A DNA stretch of 18,761 bases, taken from assembly GCA_039028315.1 (NCBI GenBank), contig JBCCIH010000015.1, forward strand, positions 1 to 18,761, read 5' to 3'. The stretch is from Thermodesulfobacteriota bacterium. GTDB lineage: Bacteria; Desulfobacterota_D; UBA1144; Nemesobacterales; UBA2774. Of this stretch, positions 7,386 through 13,408 are shown in pieces. Both the position numbers and the translations under genes were made by a program. Under the pieces are notes generated by a model. That model searched no databases and was not told where the DNA came from. It saw only the letters and a list, made by a program, of their open reading frames with translations. The stretch's first letter is position 1, and each line of letters begins with the position of its first letter.

Positions 7386-8816
7386 ATGAGAGCAATATTA
7401 GTAATAATTTTAGTGTTATTAATAGCTGTAGTACTAGCGCCTTTTTGGTTCGGCCAAAAAGCTGAAGACGAATATAACAAACTCTTAGACACTGTCTCGG
7501 AAGTACAAGGCCTGGAAATTACCAGCAGGAGTTACAACAAAGGGTGGCTTAAATCATCGGCGCAAGTGTCTTATCAAGTTGAATACGGTAGTGATGAAAG
7601 CATAAAAGTTCTGGCAGATGATACAATATATCACGGCCCTATACCGATAGGACTTATAGGCAAAGGAAAACTAATGTTAAAACCAGTAATGGCAGTAATA
7701 GAATCAAAGGCTGAGCTTAAAACGGACTCTACCCAAGAATATGCTGAGATAATAAACGCTCTTCCGCCTCTTAGTGCGGAAACTACTATTGATTTAAATG
7801 GATCGGGGACTTATGAAAGCAAATTTGACAGCATAGATATAACAACCAAAGACAACAGAACAATAAAATGGTCAGGACTTGATGGCCTTGGGAGTTTTAC
7901 TTTAAACCCTAAAAAGGCCTCCTCGGTGTTTAATTCTTCAGAGTTTATGATCGAAGATGATAATGCAATCGTCACTATAAAAGATATTAATATGGAATCA
8001 GATTTACTATATCCAACCTCAGATTTAAAAAATCCTTTGGGCAATATAAATATAAATTTTGGAGAACTTAGCTCTGAGGGGAAAAACGATGAAGGACCAA
8101 ATAAAGTAGTTCTTAACAATTTTGAGATTAATGCCTCTACAGATCAAGAGGCGCAGCTTCTAAATCATAGTCACAGTGTTAGCTTTGATGAGCTTATAGT
8201 TACTGACACCAGCTATGGCCCGGGCGACTATGAGATGGAAATAAGGAATATAGACAAAAAGGCTATGGAAGTGTTGCAAGACGCACTTGCAGAGAATTAC
8301 AGTGATATTGATAACAGTGATCAGTCAAATCAGCTTTTTTTAGCACAAGTTATGACAGTGCTGCCGGATTTACTTAAAAACTCACCTGAGATAGAGATTA
8401 CAAAACTCTCAATTACAACAAATGAGGGAGAGATAAGCGGACATGCTATTATTTCAGCAGATGGTAATAGTTTAGATAATCCCGAGCTTGCTGCTAACCC
8501 AATATTCCTTTTGGCCGCTGTATCCGCCGAGGCAGATCTTAGCGTAACTAAAGCTCTTTTCGATAACCTTCTAAAGGACTATAAGATTGAAGAGATCATT
8601 GATGAGTTAAACCAAAGTGACGAAGAAATACCCGGCGCGAAGGAACTTGAAATCTTGGCAAATGATAGGGCGCAGTCAGAAATTGCAGAGTTACTCGAGG
8701 CAGACGTGCTTGTGCTTGAGAATGGAAAATATAGAATTCAAGCAAGCTACAGAGTAGGCCAGGTTAATCTTAACGGTAATATTTTGGATTTAGGATCTCT
8801 TATGAATCAGTTTTAA
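7386..8816 (+). CDS. DUF945 (YdgA-like) family envelope protein
   Basis: The 476-aa protein has an N-terminal uncleaved hydrophobic anchor at about 3-22 and a large periplasmic part. The segment ITSRSYNKGWLKSSAQVSYQ (45-64) is the characteristic 'Y-x-(R/K)-G-x-(F/L)-x-S' motif at the start of DUF945/YdgA proteins. Length is near the E. coli YdgA length (about 500). The rest is rich in beta-type alternation and acidic residues, with no catalytic motif seen. Function in the family is not well defined. Its place as last gene of an MCE operon (31-base gap, good ribosome site GAGGAG) suggests a role in envelope lipid handling, which is inference. Its 3' end overlaps the convergent lyase gene by 17 bases. 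Confidence 0.75.
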   Translation: MRAILVIILVLLIAVVLAPFWFGQKAEDEYNKLLDTVSEVQGLEITSRSYNKGWLKSSAQVSYQVEYGSDESIKVLADDTIYHGPIPIGLIGKGKLMLKPVMAVIESKAELKTDSTQEYAEIINALPPLSAETTIDLNGSGTYESKFDSIDITTKDNRTIKWSGLDGLGSFTLNPKKASSVFNSSEFMIEDDNAIVTIKDINMESDLLYPTSDLKNPLGNININFGELSSEGKNDEGPNKVVLNNFEINASTDQEAQLLNHSHSVSFDELIVTDTSYGPGDYEMEIRNIDKKAMEVLQDALAENYSDIDNSDQSNQLFLAQVMTVLPDLLKNSPEIEITKLSITTNEGEISGHAIISADGNSLDNPELAANPIFLLAAVSAEADLSVTKALFDNLLKDYKIEEIIDELNQSDEEIPGAKELEILANDRAQSEIAELLEADVLVLENGKYRIQASYRVGQVNLNGNILDLGSLMNQF

Positions 8817-9672
8817 ATTTAGACTCAAGCTCTCTATATGAGGGTGTATCAATCACATCCTCAAATTCCTTAAAATCAAGCATATCTTCAAAACCTAGCG
8901 TAGTACCGTTTTCTTTTAGGTGATTAAAACAGCTTTCAAGCGCTTTAGTTGCAGAGAACAGACCAGCAAGAGGGTATACAACAATTTTATATCCAAGCTC
9001 CTCAAGCTCTGTGGAACTAAGAAAAGGTGTTTTTCCTCCCTCTACCATATTTGCGAATAAAGGAACGTCATCACTAAAGGCTGAGGCTATCTCTTTTAGT
9101 TCTTCCTTACTCTGAGGAGCCTCTATAAATACAATATCTGCCCCAGCTTCATAGTAAGAGTTACCTCTTTTTATTGCCTCATCTAGGCCCAATGAGGCTC
9201 TTGAGTCCGTGCGTCCGATAATTATTAGCCCAGAGTCTTTTCGGGCCTCTTTAGCAGCGTGAATCTTCTCTACATGCTCAGACATTGAGATTACGCTCTT
9301 TCCATCAAAGTGACCGCACTTTTTGGGCCAATCTTGATCCTCCAGGATTATTCCTGCTCCGCCGATTTTGACCACCTCTGACACAGTGCTCATAACGTTT
9401 AGAGCGTTTCCGTATCCTGTATCAATATCTACAACTACCGGTATATCAACTGAGCTGATTATTCTGCTTACGCTCCATAGCATCTCGGTTGCGTTTAAGA
9501 AACCGAAATCAGGCTTTCCTAGCATAGAGGCCGATATCCCAAAGCCGCTTGTGAATGCTACTTTAAACCCGATTTTTTCTGTGAGTTTAACACTAAGACA
9601 GTCATGCACGCCGGGAAGCACCAATATTCCGGGCTCGGATAGGATTTCTCTTAATTTATTGCCTTTAGTCAT
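8800..9672 (-). CDS. Isocitrate lyase/PEP mutase superfamily lyase (2-methylisocitrate lyase-like)
   Basis: The 290-aa (beta/alpha)8-barrel enzyme resembles PrpB and the 2,3-dimethylmalate lyase group. VVVDIDTGYG at 79-88 holds the metal-binding Asp pair. EDQDWPKKCGH at 111-121 has the lyase Lys-Lys-Cys-Gly-His motif with catalytic Cys119, which argues for C-C bond lyase chemistry rather than PEP phosphonomutase (no KxNS motif). IIGRTDSRA at 151-159, FIEAP at 182-186 and NMVEGGKTP (near 208) follow the PrpB order. The exact substrate cannot be read. No prpC, prpD or acn genes of the methylcitrate cycle are adjacent, so methylisocitrate is only one option. The gene is divergent from a MerR-like regulator across 91 bases, suggesting control by it. 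Confidence 0.85.
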   Translation of the reverse strand: MTKGNKLREILSEPGILVLPGVHDCLSVKLTEKIGFKVAFTSGFGISASMLGKPDFGFLNATEMLWSVSRIISSVDIPVVVDIDTGYGNALNVMSTVSEVVKIGGAGIILEDQDWPKKCGHFDGKSVISMSEHVEKIHAAKEARKDSGLIIIGRTDSRASLGLDEAIKRGNSYYEAGADIVFIEAPQSKEELKEIASAFSDDVPLFANMVEGGKTPFLSSTELEELGYKIVVYPLAGLFSATKALESCFNHLKENGTTLGFEDMLDFKEFEDVIDTPSYRELESKFKTDS

Positions 9673-9682
9673 ATCTACGTAT

Positions 9683-9722
9683 TAGGCTAACTGGAAAAAT
9701 AGCTTCAGGCTATTGGACCTAA
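9683..9722. promoter_or_regulatory. Nested inverted repeat, candidate MerR-type operator
   Basis: Inner arms AATAGC (9698-9703) and GCTATT (9709-9714) flank a 5-base loop. Outer arms TTAGG (9683-9687) and CCTAA (9718-9722) are on the same near-symmetry axis. The site lies between the divergent lyase gene and the MerR-like gene, in the likely -35/-10 area of the lyase gene (a TAATAC sits 8 bases before its ATG on the minus strand). A role as operator is inference. Confidence 0.35.
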
Positions 9723-9763
9723 TTTTGATTGAACTAGCTTACTCTTTATGATAGTTTTGAAAC

Positions 9764-10249
9764 ATGGAGTCAGGGTATATATCTGGTAATTCAGACACAA
9801 AAAAAGATATAAAGCAGAAAAAGCCCAAAACACTTGCAGAAAGAAAAGTGCCGCACGGACTTAAGAGTATTGATATAATACATCTGATCGAAGCCCTTGA
9901 AGGTATAAAGCTGGACTTTGATCACCTCTATTATTACGAGCACACAGGCCTAATTGTGCCAAGCCTCAAAAAATCACAGGGTAGGGGAGTTCCAAAGCTC
10001 TATTCTACCCAGGATTTTATTGTACTCAGGTGGCTAATATCTCTTCAAAAAAATGGCATAGCTGTAAACCGATTCAGAGACATACTTGATTTTATCAAAG
10101 AAAAAATGCCGGATGTTCTCAATACCCCCCAGAACTGGGAACTTATTACCGACGGCAAATCAATTAAGTTTGTTAACAAGATTACATCTAAGAGCTTTGA
10201 GCTTGCAAAGGATACTAGTCAGTATCTTTTCTCTTTCCCGGAAAGTTAG
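9764..10249 (+). CDS. MerR-family-like transcriptional regulator
   Basis: The protein has 161 aa. A basic, lysine-rich N-terminal tail (1-30) precedes a MerR-type winged-helix domain at about 33-112. The wing region HLYYYEHTGLIVPS (54-67) matches the MerR 'I-x-Y-Y-E-x-x-G-L-I-x-P' signature. It is followed by GVPKLYSTQDFIVLRWLISL (75-94), corresponding to 'R-x-Y-x-x-x-D-x-x-x-L-x-x-I'. The C-terminal part (about 113-161) is short and lacks Cys-rich metal sites, so the effector is unknown. It probably regulates the divergent lyase gene and itself. The start ATG at 9764 has no clear ribosome site. The gene ends four bases before the stop of the convergent polymerase gene. Confidence 0.75.
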   Translation: MESGYISGNSDTKKDIKQKKPKTLAERKVPHGLKSIDIIHLIEALEGIKLDFDHLYYYEHTGLIVPSLKKSQGRGVPKLYSTQDFIVLRWLISLQKNGIAVNRFRDILDFIKEKMPDVLNTPQNWELITDGKSIKFVNKITSKSFELAKDTSQYLFSFPES

Positions 10250-10253
10250 AAAT

Positions 10254-11525
10254 TTATTTAGTAATCGATAGAGTAGCCCGCTCTGCTTTCGAGCCTTCAG
10301 ATACAACATCTGGAATGGAGGTAAAGGATATGCGAAGAGGGGCCGACTCTGATGCCTCGTGCATTGAGCCGAAATATATGCTGTTCATACCGTAGCGCTC
10401 GTTAATTTTATCCACTGCCAGAGCCAGCTTATCCTTTTTAAACTCATTTGAGAAAAGAGAGTAGCTTGTCTCGCCTATCGGGGTAAGTTCAGATAAAACA
10501 ATGGCAGCGCTAAGAGGGGTAAGCCCTGTGGGCCGGTGTTTCCAAATCTCTGAAAAAGCATAAATCATGCTCTGGGTGTCGTGGCGCTTTCCTATTTTAA
10601 GAGTTTTTTTCCAGCTATTTTGAGCATCAAAATATTTCACCTTAATCGTTATCCTTCCGGCCAGGTACTTAAGCCTCCTAAGCCTAAAAGCGGCTTTATG
10701 TATGAGCCTAATAAATACAGCCCGCACCTTCTCTTCAGTTCTCATATCAGGCGCCATCACATGGGAGTGACCAACAGTTTTTCTCTGAGTCTCTTTAACC
10801 GGCACTTCTTCGCCGGCCAATAGAAGGCTAAGACGCTTTCCCCCTATATTACGCCAAATATCCAAGAACCTATCCCCTGATAAGGAATAAAGATCCTCTA
10901 CGTTGTGGATACCGTGCTTTTGAAGACGGACCTGCATCCTGCTTCCTATTCCTGGCAGATCCCCAAGAGATAGCCCATAAAGGGCGCTTGGCAGATCGTC
11001 TTTTGTTATAACAGTAAAACCGTCTGGCTTTTGCATCCCGCTTGCAACTTTTGCTATAAAGCGGTTGGGAGCTATACCGACCGAGCAGCGAAGATACTCC
11101 CCTGCATTCTCTTTGATGGATTCCTTTACTTTATGACCTAGAGAAACCGCATTGTCATAGCGCCTATGTCTTCCCGTAAGAACACACGACATCTCATCAA
11201 TTGAGTGAACGCTGTCTATAGGCAAAACTTTTCTTACAGCACTTACTATTTTGTTATGGCAATCGATGTATAGAGTTGGCCTTGCCTCTACAACATTTAG
11301 ATCGCGGCAGAGCCTTTTTGCAGCACCAACACGGGTGCCGGTCTTTATTCCAAACCTCTTGGCCTCGTAGCTTGCGGCAATACAGCACGTAGTATCGGCC
11401 ATCACAGGAACTACAACCGTAGGAAGTCCCCTTAGCTCAGGGCGCAGCTGCTGCTCCACTGAGGCAAAATATGAGTTCATATCGAGAAAAAGAAAATCAA
11501 GAGTTTTATCTGAGTGCTGATCCAT
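10254..11525 (-). CDS. dinB: Y-family DNA polymerase (DinB/Pol IV-like)
   Basis: This is a translesion DNA polymerase acting in the nucleoid. The 423-aa protein has palm motif FLFLDMNSYFASVEQQ (11-26) with metal ligand Asp15 and likely steric-gate aromatic Phe20. SIDEM at 108-112 carries the catalytic Asp110-Glu111 pair. The thumb helix-hairpin-helix has LPGIGSRMQVRLQKHGI. A little-finger domain follows (KTVGHSHVMAP and after). SIDEM rather than SIDEA is seen in a DinB subgroup. Both catalytic carboxylates are present, so it is not an inactive ImuB. The C-terminus (ERATLSITK) shows no clear beta-clamp motif. I start at the ATG at 11525, which has GGGGAAG upstream. A TTG at 11543 would add six residues. 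It lies downstream of the TPR gene on the same strand, 100-odd bases apart, with its own promoter candidate. I found no LexA box I could recognise. Confidence 0.88.
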   Translation of the reverse strand: MDQHSDKTLDFLFLDMNSYFASVEQQLRPELRGLPTVVVPVMADTTCCIAASYEAKRFGIKTGTRVGAAKRLCRDLNVVEARPTLYIDCHNKIVSAVRKVLPIDSVHSIDEMSCVLTGRHRRYDNAVSLGHKVKESIKENAGEYLRCSVGIAPNRFIAKVASGMQKPDGFTVITKDDLPSALYGLSLGDLPGIGSRMQVRLQKHGIHNVEDLYSLSGDRFLDIWRNIGGKRLSLLLAGEEVPVKETQRKTVGHSHVMAPDMRTEEKVRAVFIRLIHKAAFRLRRLKYLAGRITIKVKYFDAQNSWKKTLKIGKRHDTQSMIYAFSEIWKHRPTGLTPLSAAIVLSELTPIGETSYSLFSNEFKKDKLALAVDKINERYGMNSIYFGSMHEASESAPLRISFTSIPDVVSEGSKAERATLSITK

Positions 11526-11547
11526 AAATATCTTCCCCAACAAAATA

Positions 11548-11576
11548 ATTATGGACGCTTTTTAGAACTACGCCAA
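11548..11576 (-). promoter_or_regulatory. Candidate sigma70 promoter for the Y-family polymerase
   Basis: On the minus strand TTGGCG (11576-11571), a 17-base spacer and CATAAT (11553-11548) precede the ATG at 11525 by 22 bases. The match is 4/6 and 5/6 to consensus. Confidence 0.4.
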
Positions 11577-11647
11577 GGGGGTTTTATTGCAAATATTGAT
11601 AAATAGAGATTTGGGCAAAATAGGGCGTGAAAAAACTGTGAAGTATA

Positions 11648-11965
11648 TTACTCATCTAGAAATTCAATAGACTCTTCAAACTCCTCCGCCATGCTTGGGT
11701 GGCCATGACGGTTGGCGGCTTCTATACCTTTAGCGTAAGAGTCTTTTGCTTTTTCGGTATCCCCAATTCGCATATAGCACTCAGCCATCATACGGTATAC
11801 CGCACCCTCATCGTCTTTTAGCTTTAAATATTCGTTTATTTGCGCAATTGCTTGTTCGTACTGCTCAGATTTAAAGAGCTCATTTGCAAGTCCGTAGTGT
11901 CCCAAGGGATTTTCTGGATTTTTTTCTATTGCTTTTCTTAGCTGGTCGATCCTAATATTGCTCAT
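11648..11965 (-). CDS. Small tetratricopeptide repeat (TPR) protein
   Basis: The protein has 105 aa with no signal peptide or membrane segment, so it is probably cytoplasmic. Two TPR units are visible. The first (about 21-50) reads LGHYGLANELFKSEQYEQAI and continues. The second (about 54-87) has AVYRMMAECYMRIGDTEKAK followed by DSYAKGIEA. A capping acidic helix ends in EEFEESIEFLDE. TPRs bind partner proteins, and the partner cannot be told from context. It has a good ribosome site (GGAG about 11 bases before the ATG) and its own extended -10 promoter candidate. It lies upstream of the polymerase gene, but the 100-base gap and the separate promoter there make a shared operon uncertain. Confidence 0.82.
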   Translation of the reverse strand: MSNIRIDQLRKAIEKNPENPLGHYGLANELFKSEQYEQAIAQINEYLKLKDDEGAVYRMMAECYMRIGDTEKAKDSYAKGIEAANRHGHPSMAEEFEESIEFLDE

Positions 11966-12001
11966 TTATAAAGACATCTCCACATGAGATAATTTCATAT
12001 G

Positions 12002-12029
12002 ATTCTAGCATAAGATGATATTGCGACAA
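12002..12029 (-). promoter_or_regulatory. Candidate extended -10 promoter for the TPR gene
   Basis: Minus strand: TTGTCG (12029-12024), 16-base spacer, TAGAAT (12007-12002) preceded by TGC, making an extended -10. The expected start lies about 30 bases before the ATG at 11965, leaving room for the GGAG ribosome site. The same TGCTAGAAT occurs upstream of the lipoprotein gene at 13409. Confidence 0.5.
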
Positions 12030-12136
12030 GGTTGTAAAAAAATTAAACCTCAGAAATATTGATTGTTTATATATATCCTGCATACTCATATGCGAGCAAT
12101 TAACCTGAGATAAAACAGCTTGATAATTGGTGGATA

Positions 12137-12673
12137 ATGTATAGAAAAATTTTAGATTTCTTATTTCAACTTATAGCCGTAAGACAGTACCTAATATTCA
12201 CAGGCATGTTTTTTGTGCTAACAGCGCTGTGCCTCTACATTCTGGACGTGCAGTTAAGACCACAGGGCTGCGGAGATATGATCTCCCTTGAGTTGCTATT
12301 TACCAAAAGCGCGATGAGCGATTTCCTTGGCTCCTGCGGAGAAGACGGAGTGAGGGCGCATCTAATTCTGCTTTGGGTTGACTATATCTTTGTAATTGCT
12401 TATGTAGGTTTTATGGCAAACCTGCTGGGATCACTGCTTAGGAAAATCCACTATGAGAGAGCGCTGACATTATTCTCAATACCGATTATCGCAGGTGTCT
12501 TAGATTTTATAGAAAATACACTCTTGCTCTATCAGCTTCAAAATATTGATAAATTGAGCGGCGCTTTAGTATTTATTACCTCCATTATTGCACTTGTGAA
12601 GCTAATACTTATAGTTATTGCTATAGTTCTGATTCTTTATTTTTTATTCAGTAAGAAACCGGCACAGAGTTAA
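12137..12673 (+). CDS. Four-helix integral membrane protein of unknown function
   Basis: I do not recognise the family. The 178-aa protein has four predicted membrane helices at about 17-37, 77-100, 108-133 and 141-171. The first loop is Cys-containing (C45 and C67) and lies on one side of the membrane, so a disulfide is possible if it faces the periplasm. Charged residues sit in or next to the helices: D82 in LLWVDYIFVIAYVGF, and D123, E126 and N127 in AGVLDFIENTLLL. These look like functional polar positions rather than loop residues. The C-terminus is basic (SKKPAQS). The gene stands alone, divergent from the TPR gene across 171 bases, in which TTGATT (12059-12064) and CATACT (12081-12086) form a weak promoter candidate. 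It ends 17 bases from the convergent LuxR-type gene. Confidence 0.7.
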   Translation: MYRKILDFLFQLIAVRQYLIFTGMFFVLTALCLYILDVQLRPQGCGDMISLELLFTKSAMSDFLGSCGEDGVRAHLILLWVDYIFVIAYVGFMANLLGSLLRKIHYERALTLFSIPIIAGVLDFIENTLLLYQLQNIDKLSGALVFITSIIALVKLILIVIAIVLILYFLFSKKPAQS

Positions 12674-12690
12674 ATAAGTTTTAATCTTGG

Positions 12691-12975
12691 CTATGCCAGT
12701 CCATGCCTCATAGAAAACTTAACTAGATCAACAAGGTTGTGAATCTCAAGTTTTTTCATGATATTGGCCCTGTGAGTCTCGACAGTTTTCACACTTATTG
12801 ATAATTCCTTTGCAATTGCGCTGTTACTAAAACCATCTATTATCAAGCCAAGAACTTTTTTCTCCTTATCGCTAAGAACTTTAATTTTTTCCCCTTCCTT
12901 GTCTAGTTTTTCCAATATAACTTCGGGCGCTTGATATAGTGGGCTTTTATAAACGCGGTTATCTTCGACACACAA
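12691..12975 (-). CDS. LuxR/NarL-type HTH protein lacking a receiver domain, possibly a gene remnant
   Basis: The reading frame is 94 aa. Residues 33-94 are a complete GerE/LuxR-type DNA-binding domain: VLSDKEKKVLGLIIDGFSN, then AIAKELSISVKTVETHRANI and MKKLEIHNLVDLVKFSMRHGL. The HNLVDLVKFSMRHGL ending is typical of NarL/FixJ response regulators. Residues 1-32 look like the linker that normally follows a receiver domain, but there is no receiver. An in-frame TAG lies just upstream and the only possible start is a TTG at 12975 without a Shine-Dalgarno sequence. It may be a 5'-truncated response regulator or a stand-alone HTH. It sits head-to-head with another HTH fragment. Confidence 0.6.
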   Translation of the reverse strand: MCVEDNRVYKSPLYQAPEVILEKLDKEGEKIKVLSDKEKKVLGLIIDGFSNSAIAKELSISVKTVETHRANIMKKLEIHNLVDLVKFSMRHGLA

Positions 12976-13050
12976 GATTTGGAAAAAGAGACTCTATCTG
13001 AGTGTATCTGTACAATAAATAGGGGTGGATTATGGTTTAGGAAAAAGATA

Positions 13051-13290
13051 ATGGAAGTATTTATTACCGAGCAGTTGGCTATTAATAAAAGCTCTACAAA
13101 TTTAACTCCTGCAATTCCTTCCTTCACCAGAAGAGAGCTTGAGATAATACAGCTAGTAGTAAGTGGTCAAAAGAACAGAGAAATTGGTGATAAGCTCTTT
13201 ATCAGTGAAAAGACAGTAAAACATCACTTAACAAAAATATTCAGAAAGCTCAATATTAACAGGCGAGTTCAACTCAAAGGTTTAATATAG
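13051..13290 (+). CDS. LuxR/NarL-type HTH protein, C-terminal part of a response regulator
   Basis: From the ATG at 13051 the frame gives 79 aa, with AGGAAAAAG (13039-13047) as a plausible ribosome site. Residues 25-79 are a LuxR-type HTH: FTRRELEIIQLVVSGQKNRE, then IGDKLFISEKTVKHHLTKIF and RKLNINRRVQLKGLI. The frame is open further upstream, back to a TAG at 12937-12939. There it reads DLEKETLSECICTINRGGLW, which resembles the last helix and linker of a NarL-family receiver ('L-x-x-C/A-I-x-T-I/V-x-x-G-x-x-W'). The receiver core is missing, so the gene looks like the 3' part of a response regulator. If a TTG at 12979 were used, it would begin only three bases from the start of the opposing gene. 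Confidence 0.6.
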   Translation: MEVFITEQLAINKSSTNLTPAIPSFTRRELEIIQLVVSGQKNREIGDKLFISEKTVKHHLTKIFRKLNINRRVQLKGLI

Positions 13291-13341
13291 ATATCGGCTC
13301 ATTATTAACGTATTCGATATTCAGCAGCTATTTTATGCCAA

Positions 13342-13370
13342 TTGTACAATAAGCTTATACGTGCTAGAAT
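13342..13370 (+). promoter_or_regulatory. Strong candidate sigma70 promoter for the lipoprotein gene
   Basis: TTGTAC (13342-13347), a 17-base spacer and TAGAAT (13365-13370) with TGC immediately before it (extended -10). It lies 38 bases before the ATG at 13409, which has the ribosome site GGGAGGA. The promoter overlaps the GTG at 13361, which rules that codon out as a real start. Confidence 0.65.
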
Positions 13371-13408
13371 GTAGACTCCCAAGGACCAGAAAAGGGAGGA
13401 TATCTATA

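Noticed and set aside
11577..11617. GCAAAT/ATTTG arms between the TPR and polymerase genes as a terminator
   Set aside because: The arms are only about five bases with a long AT-rich loop and no following T-run.
12903..13127. Minus-strand 74-codon frame across the LuxR pair, considered as a missing receiver part in another frame
   Set aside because: Its translation shows no receiver motif (no acidic pocket, no conserved Lys) and it covers the opposing HTH coding region.
13291..13320. ATATCG/CGATAT inverted repeat just after the plus-strand LuxR gene
   Set aside because: The arms are six bases with an 18-base loop and no T-tract, so it is too weak to call a terminator or operator.
13361..13408. 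GTG-initiated N-terminal extension of the lipoprotein
   Set aside because: The GTG overlaps the -10 box, the extension would push a basic stretch ahead of the signal peptide, and the ATG at 13409 has a strong ribosome site.
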